Assembly: GCA_017461625.1 (NCBI GenBank)
Contig: JAFTXJ010000009.1
Coordinates: forward strand, 217,602-281,601
Source: Clostridia bacterium
Lineage (GTDB): Bacteria > Bacillota > Clostridia > Oscillospirales > Acutalibacteraceae
DNA length: 64,000 bases
Direction: 5' to 3'
The notes under the pieces were generated by a model. That model was not told where the DNA came from. It was given only the letters and a program-made list of their open reading frames with translations, and made no database searches. Each line of letters opens with the position of its first letter. Within the stretch, counting starts at the first letter, position 1. The position numbers were made by a program, and so were the translations under genes. Shown here piece by piece: positions 23,323 through 32,885 of this stretch.

Positions 23323-24104
23323 TTTATCTCTCTGTCAAATTTTTGTACCTGACCGTCATTGAGCCACATATATCTTTCATCATCAACACGGTCAAGCCAC
23401 GGATTGTCAGGAAGGTGCCTGATCATCCATACGGTATACATCGGATAGCCCGGTGCAGTAACCTGTGGATGATTGAGCCCTCCCGGGAAGTGGGCAACGC
23501 TTCCGTCTTTAATCATGTGAACATCTTCACCTATAAAGCACGCACCGAAGCCCTCGGGACGTTCATATTTGTAATAATAAACCTCGGGCTGAATGTGGCT
23601 GTGAGGGATATAGCTACACCATCTGCCCGGTCTGGTCTGAATTTCACCAAGAACCATATTTGAATAAGGTGCGTTTTTGTAGTCAAAAACAGTTACAACA
23701 TCTCTTACAGCTGTGTCTTCCCACTTTCCCTGACAAGAAGTGAAATAGTCACAATCCTCAGGGGCATAGTATTTTGTGGGAAAATCACGGTCATTTTCAG
23801 CACTTTGAGTTAGAATTTCACTTTCTGCATTTGCAGTAACGGTAACTGTAACGCCCTTTGACACGTGAACAGTTGACGGACCTTCGGTAAAAAGACTGTT
23901 TCGTGTTGCATGCTTTTCTTCACCGTCAAAATTGAAGGTTACATCGCCCAGCACAAGCATAACAGCAAGCTCGTGAGTAGGCAGAGTAAAAGACTTACTC
24001 TCACCCTTTTTCATTTTGTAAACGGCAATGTCCATCATCATTTCGGTGTCACAGGTCGAAATCACCTTTTTGCCGTCTTTATCAAATTCGGGATAATAAA
24101 ACAT
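23319..24104 (-). CDS. iolB: 5-deoxy-glucuronate isomerase
   Basis: 261 residues, bicupin IolB. Metal-binding SYIPHSHIQPEVYYY and HFPGGLNHPQ are visible. It converts 5-deoxy-glucuronate to 5-dehydro-2-deoxy-gluconate. Located between iolC and the phosphoesterase with minimal spacing. Confidence 0.95.
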   Translation of the reverse strand: MFYYPEFDKDGKKVISTCDTEMMMDIAVYKMKKGESKSFTLPTHELAVMLVLGDVTFNFDGEEKHATRNSLFTEGPSTVHVSKGVTVTVTANAESEILTQSAENDRDFPTKYYAPEDCDYFTSCQGKWEDTAVRDVVTVFDYKNAPYSNMVLGEIQTRPGRWCSYIPHSHIQPEVYYYKYERPEGFGACFIGEDVHMIKDGSVAHFPGGLNHPQVTAPGYPMYTVWMIRHLPDNPWLDRVDDERYMWLNDGQVQKFDREIK

Positions 24105-24107
24105 ACT

Positions 24108-25124
24108 TTAACCTCTTGCTACCATTTCACCGTATTTTTCTTTGCAGTCTTTGATATAAGACTGAATCTGCTCAAGAGTTGGCATAAACAAAGAGCAACC
24201 GTGAGCATTAACGAGAAGAGAAGCTGAAGCACTGCCTAATTCAAGGCAATCTATAATATCCCAACCTTCAAGAAGACCAAAGATGAAAGATGAACCGTAG
24301 CCGTCACCGCCACCGAATGATTTGGTTGCATCAATGGGGAAAGGTTTGATATTGAAATCACCGTCAGCTGTGTGAGCTGTTGAGCCTTTTTTACCGTGCT
24401 TGATGATAACAATTTTGTTACCCTTTTCCATCCAGTAAGAAGCAGTTTCTTCATCAGTTCTGCCTGGTGCAATAATTGCTTCGGTAAGGTCATATTCCTC
24501 GCGTGAGCCCATAACCATATCGCTGTTTTCTGCAACGATTGAGTAATAAATTGCAATTTCGTCAGCACTTTTCCAATTATAGGGGCGATAGTCAATATCA
24601 AAAATAACCTTTGTACCCACCTTTTTAGCAAGATACATCGCCTTAAGGCAAGCCTCTCTTGACGGGCTCTGACAAAGGGCTGTTCCGCTGATGAGGATAG
24701 CCTTTGCAGATGCAATATATTCTTCGTCAACATCTTTGGGGTCAAGCATCAAGTCTGCAACGCCATCACGATACATAAGAATGCTGCTTTCACTTGGAGA
24801 GAGCATCTCCGTAAATGTAAGGCCTAATTTTTCACCGTTCTCAGCTCTTGTGATATGTGATGTATCAATACCTTCATCAGCAAAGAACTCTGTAACATAA
24901 TCGCCGAACTGGTCGTCTGAAACCTTAGCAATAAAGCCAACTTTTTTGCCCAGACGTGCAAGACCAACTGCAATATTTGCAGGTGATCCGCCTAAATATT
25001 TTTTGAAAGTGTCAGCCTCAACCAAAGACTGAAAGGGCGGAATTACGGGGTTGAAGTCAATAGCGATTCTTCCCATTGGAATGAGGTCGATTGGTCTTGA
25101 ATTATCAAATTCTATGTAGCTCAT
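24108..25124 (-). CDS. iolC: 5-dehydro-2-deoxygluconokinase
   Basis: 338 residues, PfkB/ribokinase fold. LGGSPANIAVGLARLG is the first PfkB signature and KSFGGGDGYGSSF the second, with catalytic Asp kept although the usual GAGD reads GGGD. It phosphorylates the IolB product. Three bases separate it from iolB. The aldolase that would cleave its product (IolJ) is not in the window. Confidence 0.93.
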   Translation of the reverse strand: MSYIEFDNSRPIDLIPMGRIAIDFNPVIPPFQSLVEADTFKKYLGGSPANIAVGLARLGKKVGFIAKVSDDQFGDYVTEFFADEGIDTSHITRAENGEKLGLTFTEMLSPSESSILMYRDGVADLMLDPKDVDEEYIASAKAILISGTALCQSPSREACLKAMYLAKKVGTKVIFDIDYRPYNWKSADEIAIYYSIVAENSDMVMGSREEYDLTEAIIAPGRTDEETASYWMEKGNKIVIIKHGKKGSTAHTADGDFNIKPFPIDATKSFGGGDGYGSSFIFGLLEGWDIIDCLELGSASASLLVNAHGCSLFMPTLEQIQSYIKDCKEKYGEMVARG

Positions 25125-25138
25125 AATATCCTCCTGAA

Positions 25139-26614
25139 TTATTCAACAATGATGCCTCTTGCTTTTCTCTGTTCAGCAAGCTCTTTTGTGACTTTATCTT
25201 TCTTAGTACCAACAAGGTCATAGAAGAAAATCGGAATTGCACAGAGAAGAAGGCTCACACCGGGAACGATTGTGATAAGAGCGAACATCGCAAATTCCTG
25301 ACCGTTTGTGAGGTTAATTGTAGCAGCACCTGATGCATCATACATTGAGTTAACATCAATGCTTACTATCATATACATAGCAATAATCATAACGGTTGAA
25401 AGTGCATTACCAAGCTTATTAACAAAGGACTGACAGGCTGAACCAAGAGCTGTGTTTCTGTGGCCTGTTTCCCATTCCATATAGTCAAGGCTGTCACATA
25501 CCATAGCGTAAATAACAACATTGAGGACACCGAGAGGAATTGAAGAGATAATCATTGTGGGAATGCAGAGGAAAAGATTCTTTGTTGTCCAGCCGATGAG
25601 ACAGGTTAAAAAGCTTGCAACTGCACCGCCGAGGCATGAATAAAGAACAAGCTGTTTGTAGTTGAACTTTTTGTAAAGGAAGGGAATAGCAATCATTGTG
25701 CCGAACATACCGATAGCGGCACAAACCTGAATAACAAGAGCAACTGTTGATACATTCTTCTGGAAATCATCGTTAATAACAAAACCTGCATATCTTGCAA
25801 CGTGAGGTGCGGCTGCCTGAAGCATATAACGGCCAAATGAAAGTGTGCCTGAAAGAACAACAAGCATAAGCGGTTTACAATGGAAAATGCGATAGAGATT
25901 TCCCTTTTCTCCCTTAGCTTTTTTGGTAGCGTTGGGAAGGTTGATTCTCTCTTTAACAGAGAAAGATGACATTGCAAAAAGAATAATACCAACAACTGTG
26001 CAAGAAATTGCCATAATTGCATACTTCTTTTCATCAGCTTCAGCGTCGGAATATCCCATACCTTTAAGTACAGGACCCATAATCATAGGAAGAACTGTAA
26101 CAATACCGGTTGAGATACCGCCGAATGTACGGGCGAGAGAAATAAGCTTTCCTCGTTCTTCCGGGTTGGGGGTCATAATGTTCGGAAGGCTCCAGAAAGG
26201 AACATCACTCATGGTGTAAATCATGCCCCACAAAACATAAACAATAGCTGTATAAACCATCAAAGGAACATCAACCAAATCAGGTTTTGTGAACATCATA
26301 ATAGTAAGAGCTGCAATAGGAATAACTGTCCAGATCGGATAAGGCTTCATTCTGCCGTGCTTTGTTTTGTGACGATCAACAATCATACCCATCATAGGGT
26401 CATTGATAGCATCCCATACACGAGCGAAAAGCATGAGGAGCATAACAAACATAGGTGCAAGGCGAAGAACGTTTACATAGTAGTCAGTTACATAGCTTGA
26501 CATACAGCTGTAAATGAGGTTCTGACCCAATGCTGCGATTGTGAAAATTCTAAACTCTTTTTGGGGAATTACAAATCCTTGATTCAAGGTTTTAGGGCTT
26601 TTGGTTTTCGCCAT
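25139..26614 (-). CDS. GPH/MFS-type symporter, probable inositol transporter
   Basis: 491 residues with about twelve hydrophobic segments. FARVWDAINDPMMGMIVDR is a signature of glycoside-pentoside-hexuronide:cation symporters, and GRMKPYPIW follows it. First gene of the inositol operon, so it likely imports myo-inositol or a related polyol with Na+ or H+. A glycoside as substrate cannot be excluded. Confidence 0.85.
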   Translation of the reverse strand: MAKTKSPKTLNQGFVIPQKEFRIFTIAALGQNLIYSCMSSYVTDYYVNVLRLAPMFVMLLMLFARVWDAINDPMMGMIVDRHKTKHGRMKPYPIWTVIPIAALTIMMFTKPDLVDVPLMVYTAIVYVLWGMIYTMSDVPFWSLPNIMTPNPEERGKLISLARTFGGISTGIVTVLPMIMGPVLKGMGYSDAEADEKKYAIMAISCTVVGIILFAMSSFSVKERINLPNATKKAKGEKGNLYRIFHCKPLMLVVLSGTLSFGRYMLQAAAPHVARYAGFVINDDFQKNVSTVALVIQVCAAIGMFGTMIAIPFLYKKFNYKQLVLYSCLGGAVASFLTCLIGWTTKNLFLCIPTMIISSIPLGVLNVVIYAMVCDSLDYMEWETGHRNTALGSACQSFVNKLGNALSTVMIIAMYMIVSIDVNSMYDASGAATINLTNGQEFAMFALITIVPGVSLLLCAIPIFFYDLVGTKKDKVTKELAEQRKARGIIVE

Positions 26615-26650
26615 AAAAACACTCTCCTGTCTAATATATTTGACTTATAT

Positions 26651-26679
26651 ATTCTAACATAATAATATATTTTGTTCAA
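26651..26679 (-). promoter_or_regulatory. Promoter of the inositol operon
   Basis: Minus strand TTGAAC (26674-26679), 17 bases, TAGAAT (26651-26656), 37 bases before the transporter gene. No recognisable operator. Confidence 0.7.
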
Positions 26680-26700
26680 CAGAAAATTACGTATTTCACA

Positions 26701-26729
26701 TAAAAAATCGGGCACTTTTCAGTGCCCGA
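26701..26729 (-). terminator. Terminator of hydrolase-gtrA operon
   Basis: Perfect 9-bp stem TCGGGCACT/AGTGCCCGA with a TTTC/GAAA loop, followed on the minus strand by TTTTTTA. Confidence 0.9.
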
Positions 26730-26744
26730 AAGGTATGTAGGTTA

Positions 26745-27302
26745 TTAGTCTTCCTTTTTCTTATGGAAGAGAATTTTATCAACGGGGAAATAAAGGAAGA
26801 ATTGAAGAGCTGAACAAATCATTGTTGCAACGTTCTTTGAAGTAGTTTCTACTTCCCAAGCAAATTTTTCACAAAGACCTGTGAACCAATCAGCATTGAT
26901 GAAAACCTCTTTAAGTGTAGGATTAAGCCATGCTGAAAAAGCAATGAGAGCAACTGTGAAAACAATGTAAATAGGAAGCGCAACTGCAACATTTGCACCT
27001 GAATTGAAAGTCTTTTCTTTATTTACAAAGAAAGCAACAATCTGAGCAATAATGTTAGCAACGTTGGATACGATGAAGTAACCGAGACCACCAACTGCAA
27101 CGGGATATACAAATACCCACCAGCTGAAGTCTACTGTGTAAAGGTCTTTGATTGCAGGGATAAGCTGCAATGTGTTAAGAAGAACAAACTGAACGATCAT
27201 TGCAAGAAGGCTTACGATGATGAACTTAACGAACTGCCAGATTGTTGTAAGAAGTGAGCCTTTTTCGGCTGCTTTGTTGTCGATGTCTTTTAATTTTGCC
27301 AT
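26745..27302 (-). CDS. GtrA-like membrane protein
   Basis: 185 residues with four hydrophobic segments. FVKFIIVSLLAMIVQF and FFVNKEKTFNSG match the GtrA family, thought to help move lipid-linked sugars across the membrane. It ends with a basic tail. It follows the secreted hydrolase gene by 23 bases. No glycosyltransferase neighbour is present to suggest a sugar. Confidence 0.8.
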   Translation of the reverse strand: MAKLKDIDNKAAEKGSLLTTIWQFVKFIIVSLLAMIVQFVLLNTLQLIPAIKDLYTVDFSWWVFVYPVAVGGLGYFIVSNVANIIAQIVAFFVNKEKTFNSGANVAVALPIYIVFTVALIAFSAWLNPTLKEVFINADWFTGLCEKFAWEVETTSKNVATMICSALQFFLYFPVDKILFHKKKED

Positions 27303-27325
27303 TTTAATTACCGCCTTTTAAAATT

Positions 27326-28885
27326 TTAGATGTTGTTTTTTATGTAATCAACCGCTTTTCCCAAAAGAACCATAATCTCGGTTGCATAGTCTGTTTCAAC
27401 TTCTGCTGTGAGAGGGTTAAGCTCGTTTAAAGAACTGTCGGTTTCCATAAACTGGGGATAATCGGGGTTTGAGTGAACTGTGGGCTGAGTTTCGCTTGTT
27501 GCAAGCCACACAGCAAAATCTGCAAACTCATTGTAATCATCTTCTCCGTAGAAGCTGCCTACATGAGGCTGACCCTTGATAAGCCATGTTGACTCGGGGA
27601 AAAGACAAGTAGAAGCATCAATCTTTCCGTCAACAGAAAGGTGGTTATGACCGCAGTTGACAGCCTGAACATAATCTTCACCAAGAGTTTCACCAATAAG
27701 AGCAACTGTTGCACCGTTGCTTGTGCAAGCTGTTTCAATAAGATTATCACCGTCAATGTTTGCAGCGGGTGAAACAGGAACTGAACCTCTGCTGTAATGA
27801 GAAACTATTGAGATTTTTACTCCGCCTGCCTTGGCTTCTTTCAGAATTTCATCGCTTCTTGAACCAACATTATCATGATAATAATTGATTTTTTCAAGAA
27901 GTGCCGGTGAAGAATCTTCAGTTGTCATAAAATTAATAGCATCTTCAAAATATTCATCACGTACAAATGCCCACATACCGGGGAAACAACCAAAAACTTC
28001 ACGAAGAGAAGCCCACAGAGCATCAGTGCTTACAGCCTGGAAGAAATCGTTGAGAGTTGTGAACAATCCTGAAAGGACTGCTGCTTCACCCAAATCATTT
28101 AAAAGAAGGGTAAGAAGTGCATCGGCATTTTCATCGGCTACGCCAACGGAAAGCTCAATATAATTAAAGATGTTTTTCTGACTTAACTCAATCTTACCGG
28201 TGAAAAGCTCACTGACAAAGAAGAGACCTTTATGAGCAGAAGACATAAAGATAATGCTGTCAACATCTTCATATCCGTATTCGTAAAGATACGCAACAGT
28301 CTGCACGCCGCCCATACTGCAAGGGATGAGAACAACTTTGTCACTGCCTGTGGAAGCCTTAACGGATTCAATCATAGCTTCAAGTCCGTCAGCATTTGCA
28401 CAGGGGTCCAGTCGCCAATCGTGATTATAGAAAAATGTGTTTTCTGCACCGATTTCTTCAGCAACAGCTCCTGCAATTTCAAGCTCTGAAACCTCGTTAG
28501 TATAATCAAAATCATAATTGTCTACACTGAGAGGATAGAGATCAGCAGTAACAGTCGGATACTTGGAATCACCGTCTGCATTACACTTAAACTCATCAAA
28601 AATGTTGCTCACAAGGTCAGCAACTGTCTGCGAAAAAACGTTTATATCACCTGTGAAAATTGACATTGCAATACCTGCAACAGCAGTCGGAATCACATAA
28701 CCAAAATCAACCGTTGGGGGATAAACCATTTTTTCATTTTCTGTGCCTTTGTCCATATAAAAAGGCTTGGCACCAACACCGCTGACAACAATAACAGGGG
28801 TTACATCAGCCTTTGCAAGTGCACCGATGCCAAATCCCGTAACCAGCACAACCAAAGCCATTAGGACAGCTAAGAACTTTTTCAA
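27326..28885 (-). CDS. Secreted alpha/beta hydrolase, paralogue of 15665-17572
   Basis: 519 residues with an N-terminal signal (KKFLAVLMALVVLVTGFG...ALA). VIVVSGVGAKPFY lies where the first paralogue has VIIVPGYGSTTFY, and LIPCSMGGVQTVAY gives the nucleophile elbow with Ser; the usual first Gly is Pro. The pattern is that of LCAT-like lipases. It lacks the C-terminal beta domain of the other copy. Substrate unknown. Its promoter lies inside the terminator hairpin of the aro operon. Confidence 0.75.
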   Translation of the reverse strand: MKKFLAVLMALVVLVTGFGIGALAKADVTPVIVVSGVGAKPFYMDKGTENEKMVYPPTVDFGYVIPTAVAGIAMSIFTGDINVFSQTVADLVSNIFDEFKCNADGDSKYPTVTADLYPLSVDNYDFDYTNEVSELEIAGAVAEEIGAENTFFYNHDWRLDPCANADGLEAMIESVKASTGSDKVVLIPCSMGGVQTVAYLYEYGYEDVDSIIFMSSAHKGLFFVSELFTGKIELSQKNIFNYIELSVGVADENADALLTLLLNDLGEAAVLSGLFTTLNDFFQAVSTDALWASLREVFGCFPGMWAFVRDEYFEDAINFMTTEDSSPALLEKINYYHDNVGSRSDEILKEAKAGGVKISIVSHYSRGSVPVSPAANIDGDNLIETACTSNGATVALIGETLGEDYVQAVNCGHNHLSVDGKIDASTCLFPESTWLIKGQPHVGSFYGEDDYNEFADFAVWLATSETQPTVHSNPDYPQFMETDSSLNELNPLTAEVETDYATEIMVLLGKAVDYIKNNI

Positions 28886-28914
28886 ATAAGACCCTCCTTA
28901 TATTCATTTAGAGT

Positions 28915-28944
28915 ATTATAACAGTAAAACAGCACGGTTGTCAA
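28915..28944 (-). promoter_or_regulatory. Promoter for hydrolase-gtrA operon
   Basis: Minus strand TTGACA (28939-28944) and TATAAT (28915-28920) with an 18-base spacer. The -35 lies within the loop side of the aro terminator hairpin. Confidence 0.65.
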
Positions 28945-28964
28945 TATTTAACATACCGTGCTGA
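28930..28964 (-). terminator. Terminator of the aro operon
   Basis: Stem AGCACGG/CCGTGCT (28931-28937 with 28955-28961) followed on the minus strand by GTTTTAC. The loop is long (17 bases) and the U-run modest. Confidence 0.6.
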
Positions 28965-28973
28965 AGGAAAGTT

Positions 28974-29408
28974 TTATTTGTTCAAGTACCCTTTTAAATC
29001 AACAATTGCCTTGCGGTAGCCTTCAAAGCCCATGCCGCAGATTGTTTTAACGGCAACCATACTCACATAAGAAAACTGTCTGAACTCTTCTCGCTGTGAA
29101 ATATCTGAAATATGCACTTCAACCGTGGGAATTGCAACAGCCTTGAGTGCATCGAGAATAGCAACGCTTGTGTGGGTATACGCCGCAGGATTTATAACAA
29201 TTCCGTCAAACACACCATAAGCTGACTGAATTTTGTCAACAATATCGCCCTCGTGATTTGACTGATAACATTCATATTCCACACAGTTTTCTTCGCAGGA
29301 TTTGCCGATAAACTCAAGAAGCTGTGCAAAATTCTGTGCACCGTAGACACCCGGCTCACGAATTCCAAGCATATTTATATTAGGTCCGTTTATTATAAGA
29401 AATTTCAT
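28974..29408 (-). CDS. aroQ: 3-Dehydroquinate dehydratase, type II
   Basis: 144 residues. NGPNINMLGIREPGVYG holds the catalytic Tyr and Arg region, QSNHEGDIVDKI and NPAAYTHTSVAI the substrate site. It turns 3-dehydroquinate into 3-dehydroshikimate. It overlaps the aroE-aroK fusion by four bases, last gene of the operon. Confidence 0.96.
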   Translation of the reverse strand: MKFLIINGPNINMLGIREPGVYGAQNFAQLLEFIGKSCEENCVEYECYQSNHEGDIVDKIQSAYGVFDGIVINPAAYTHTSVAILDALKAVAIPTVEVHISDISQREEFRQFSYVSMVAVKTICGMGFEGYRKAIVDLKGYLNK

Positions 29409-30643
29409 CTGATTTCTCCTTTTATTGCTTCAAGAATTTTTGAAAGAGTCACCTGCGGGTCATCATCAACCTCAATCTCTACATCAGCAAGGGATGAATA
29501 AATCGGTGTTCTGACCTGTTCGATTTTTTTAATATCATTAAGGCTTTTTGAAAGAGGTCTGCCCTCCATAGCAAGTCGGGTAAAATCTCTTTTAAGCCAA
29601 ATAACAAATGAATTCTGCTTAAGATAATATCTGTTTTCTTCTTTCAGCACGGCACCACCACCGGTTGCAATAACAAGGGAGCTTTTTTTAGTGCAATCTG
29701 CCACAGCTTTTGTTTCTGCCGTTCTGAAATAATCTTCACCGTCTACAGAAAAAATTTCAGGGATTAAACGGCTTTCATTTTCAACAATCAAACTGTCGGT
29801 GTCGACCACTTCTCGGCTCAACGCTTCACCCAAAAGAGAAGAAACAGTTGACTTACCACAACCCGGCATACCGATTAAAACAATATTTTTTCTTATCGCA
29901 GCAAGCTCATCAACAATTTTTTCTATTTTATCTTTAGGAATGGTTGAGTCAATAAACTTTTCAGCCGACATCTGAGCCTGAGCCACAAGCATTGTAAGGC
30001 CGTTGGCATAAGGCACACCAAGATTTTTGGCATCGTACAAAAACGGTGTTAAAGACGGGTTGTAAATCAAATCAAGACAACCTGAAAGCGAATTGAATTT
30101 TGACAAATCAATTACCCTTTCACCGTTATTAGGGTACATTCCAACGGGGGTGGTGTTGACAATTACATCCGCATTTTTTAAATCATAGACATTTTCATAA
30201 TTGACATCACCTGTTCTTGAAACGCTGATGATGTCTTTAGCACCCATATCTTCCACAACTGCTTTTACGGTTAAGGATGCACCGCCGGTGCCGAGAACAA
30301 GCACTGTTTTATCCTTAATTTCAATTCCGCTTTGCTCAATCATATAAGAAAAACCGAAATAATCGGAGTTGTCACCGTAAAGTGTGCCGTCGGGTCTGAC
30401 GGTAATTGTGTTAACACTACCGATTTTTTGTGCAGTGTAAGATAATTCAGCACAATATTTTATAACATCCTTTTTATAAGGAATTGTAACATTCAAACCG
30501 CTGAATTCTCTTTTTTGAAAAAATTCATCAAGCTCGTCAGGTTCTCTTTCAAAAAGAACATATTCATAATCGCACAGTAAATTGTGAATTTCGGGAGAAA
30601 TACTGTGAGACAGCTTTCTTCCCAATAAGCCGAAAGGTTTCAT
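29405..30643 (-). CDS. aroE/aroK: Shikimate dehydrogenase-shikimate kinase fusion
   Basis: 412 residues joining two successive pathway enzymes. Residues 1-240: shikimate dehydrogenase with GLLGRKLSHSISP, LNVTIPYKKDV (catalytic Lys), SVNTI, YGDNSDYFGF and VLGTGGAS (NADPH). Residues about 250-412: shikimate kinase with Walker A GMPGCGKST (258-266), DTDSLI, FR and ATGGGAV. It reduces 3-dehydroshikimate and phosphorylates the product. No frameshift lies between the parts. Such fusions are found sporadically in Clostridia. Confidence 0.96.
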   Translation of the reverse strand: MKPFGLLGRKLSHSISPEIHNLLCDYEYVLFEREPDELDEFFQKREFSGLNVTIPYKKDVIKYCAELSYTAQKIGSVNTITVRPDGTLYGDNSDYFGFSYMIEQSGIEIKDKTVLVLGTGGASLTVKAVVEDMGAKDIISVSRTGDVNYENVYDLKNADVIVNTTPVGMYPNNGERVIDLSKFNSLSGCLDLIYNPSLTPFLYDAKNLGVPYANGLTMLVAQAQMSAEKFIDSTIPKDKIEKIVDELAAIRKNIVLIGMPGCGKSTVSSLLGEALSREVVDTDSLIVENESRLIPEIFSVDGEDYFRTAETKAVADCTKKSSLVIATGGGAVLKEENRYYLKQNSFVIWLKRDFTRLAMEGRPLSKSLNDIKKIEQVRTPIYSSLADVEIEVDDDPQVTLSKILEAIKGEIR

Positions 30644-30652
30644 TTTTGCACC

Positions 30653-31798
30653 TCAGGAAATTTCTGTATATGAGCCTAAATAGTCAAAGGATTCAAGCTC
30701 GTTATCAAGCTCATTGATAAGTTCAAGCAATTCGGGCCGATAAACAGAAGTGTCAAGATCTATGTAAAATTTAAACTCAAAATCTCTGCCGGGAATAGGT
30801 CGGCTCTCAAGCTTATTAAGGTTAACATCCAATGCTCTGAACTTTGAAAGAACGTCATACAAAGCACCCGGTCTGTGAGGAACTTTGAAAACAATACTTG
30901 TTCTGTGAGCACCGGGGTAAATCTCAAGAGACTTTGAAACGCAGATAAAACGAGTATAGTTATTATCCGTATTCATTATATCATCACTGATACTAACAAG
31001 ATTATAGAGATCGGCACAATCAGATGAACCGATAGCAGCAATGTCATCTCTGCCGCATTTTGAAACATATTCAGCGGCGGCTGCCGTGTTATCAAACACA
31101 GTCACTTTCACATTTAAAGAAGAAATAAAATCACTGCACTGTCTTAATGCCTGTTCATGAGATACAATCTCTTTGATGTTTTCAATCTTAACTCCTCTTT
31201 TAACAAGAAGGCTATGATAAATACGAAGCTTAAGGCTTCTTACAATATAAAATTTATACTTACCCACAAGGTCATAAACTGCGTTAACTGTGCCTGCAGT
31301 GCTGTTTTCAAAGGGAACAACCCCGTATTTGCACTCACCTGATTCAACAGATTTAAATACATCTTCCCATGTTTTATAGTAAGTGATATCTGCTGAATTG
31401 AAAAGTCGGTCACAAGCAGACTGGGCATAAGCACCCTCAACACCCTGGCAAGCAACCTTTGCGCTGCGTGGAAAGAGCTGAGGAGTCTGCTCTATAGCCT
31501 CCTTCATCCCATCTGTTATAGGTGAGCTTGCAATAAGCTTTTTAAACTGATATGAACGACTGAGCTGAAAAAGGGTAGCATATAAAATTTTGGCATAAGA
31601 GCTTAAATCCTCATCCACCTGAGAGCTTATACGGTTTATAATATCTCTTTCTCGTCTGCGGTCATAAACAGCCATATCATTCTGACGCTTATACTCTGCA
31701 ACATCGTTGGCAAGAATCATTCTTTTTTCAAACAATGATGCAATCTCATCATCAATTTTATTTATTTCTCCTCTGATTTTCGTTAAATCAAGTTCCAT
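30653..31798 (-). CDS. pheA: Chorismate mutase-prephenate dehydratase (P-protein)
   Basis: 381 residues. Residues 1-85: AroQ-type chorismate mutase (RGEINKIDDEIASLFEKRM). Residues about 110-290: prephenate dehydratase (CQGVEGAYAQ, VPFENSTAGTV, and SSDCADLY in place of the more usual S-x-x-AA). C-terminal ACT domain (KLESRP), the usual site of Phe feedback inhibition. It makes phenylpyruvate from chorismate. Confidence 0.95.
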   Translation of the reverse strand: MELDLTKIRGEINKIDDEIASLFEKRMILANDVAEYKRQNDMAVYDRRRERDIINRISSQVDEDLSSYAKILYATLFQLSRSYQFKKLIASSPITDGMKEAIEQTPQLFPRSAKVACQGVEGAYAQSACDRLFNSADITYYKTWEDVFKSVESGECKYGVVPFENSTAGTVNAVYDLVGKYKFYIVRSLKLRIYHSLLVKRGVKIENIKEIVSHEQALRQCSDFISSLNVKVTVFDNTAAAAEYVSKCGRDDIAAIGSSDCADLYNLVSISDDIMNTDNNYTRFICVSKSLEIYPGAHRTSIVFKVPHRPGALYDVLSKFRALDVNLNKLESRPIPGRDFEFKFYIDLDTSVYRPELLELINELDNELESFDYLGSYTEIS

Positions 31799-31808
31799 TT
31801 ATTACACC

Positions 31809-32885
31809 TTATTTCAATAAAAAATCTGCAATTACCAACGCAGCAGCAGCCTGAACAACCGGCACTGCACGCTGAACTATGCAAGGGTCATGTCTTCCCG
31901 GTACACTGAAAGCTTCTTCCTCACCTGTTTTAATATTTAAGGAAGTCTGCTCTTTTCCGATTGACGGAGTCGGCTTGAAAGCAACCCTGAAAATAATCGG
32001 CATACCCGATGTTATTCCTCCGATAACACCACCGTGATTGTTTGTTTTGGTTTTAACCGAATCGCCATCAAGATAATATGGGTCATTGTGTTCACTGCCA
32101 CACATTTTAGCGGCTCTAAAGCCTACACCAAATTCAATTCCCCTTACGGCAGGGATACCGAAGATTGCTGAGGCAAGGCGATTTTCAATGCCGTCAAAAA
32201 TAGGGTCGCCCACACCTGCAGGCACACCTGTTATCACGCATTCAATAACACCGCCGACAGAGTCACCCTCCGCCTTGGCTTTTAAAATTTCGGCTTTCAT
32301 CCTGTCCCCTGCTTCATCGCTTATAACAGGGAAAGGCTTTGATTCAAGAGCCTTAAGCTCATTGATACTGCCTGTGGTAAAATCTATATCTTCATCGCAA
32401 GCGTTTGAAATTGACTTGATATGTGCACCGATTTCAATACCCTTGCTTTCTAAAATCTGCATTAAAAGTCCGCCTGCAAAGCACAAAGGAGCTGTCATTC
32501 TGCCTGAAAAATTTCCGCCGCCACGAGGGTCATTCATACCTGCATAACGAATAAGTGCAGGATAATCCGCATGGCTTGGGCGGGGAAGATTTTTTAGTTT
32601 GTCGTAATCCTGTGAACGTGTATTAGTGTTCTGTATTACAGCACAAACGGGAGCACCGCAGGTTACACCGTCAACCATACCTGACACAACAGACGGTAAA
32701 TCTGCCTCTTTTCTTGGGGTTGAAAAGCTATCCTGCCCCGGAGCACGTCTTTTCATAAAAGAACGAAGCTTTTCCATATCAATTTTTTCACCTGCAGGGA
32801 TTCCGTCAATTACACAACCGATACTTTCAGAATGTGACTGACCGAAAACTGTGTAGCAGATGTTTTTTCCGAAGCTACAAGACAT
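31809..32885 (-). CDS. aroC: Chorismate synthase
   Basis: 358 residues from ATG 32885 (MSCSFGKNICYTVFGQSHS), chosen for GGGAGGT upstream; the frame runs 23 codons further into aroA without a site. FMN-dependent elimination of phosphate from EPSP gives chorismate. RAPGQDSFSTPR, GRMTAPLCFAGG and GRHDPCIVQRAVPV are family signatures. The start overlaps the aroA end by 11 bases. Confidence 0.96.
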   Translation of the reverse strand: MSCSFGKNICYTVFGQSHSESIGCVIDGIPAGEKIDMEKLRSFMKRRAPGQDSFSTPRKEADLPSVVSGMVDGVTCGAPVCAVIQNTNTRSQDYDKLKNLPRPSHADYPALIRYAGMNDPRGGGNFSGRMTAPLCFAGGLLMQILESKGIEIGAHIKSISNACDEDIDFTTGSINELKALESKPFPVISDEAGDRMKAEILKAKAEGDSVGGVIECVITGVPAGVGDPIFDGIENRLASAIFGIPAVRGIEFGVGFRAAKMCGSEHNDPYYLDGDSVKTKTNNHGGVIGGITSGMPIIFRVAFKPTPSIGKEQTSLNIKTGEEEAFSVPGRHDPCIVQRAVPVVQAAAALVIADFLLK

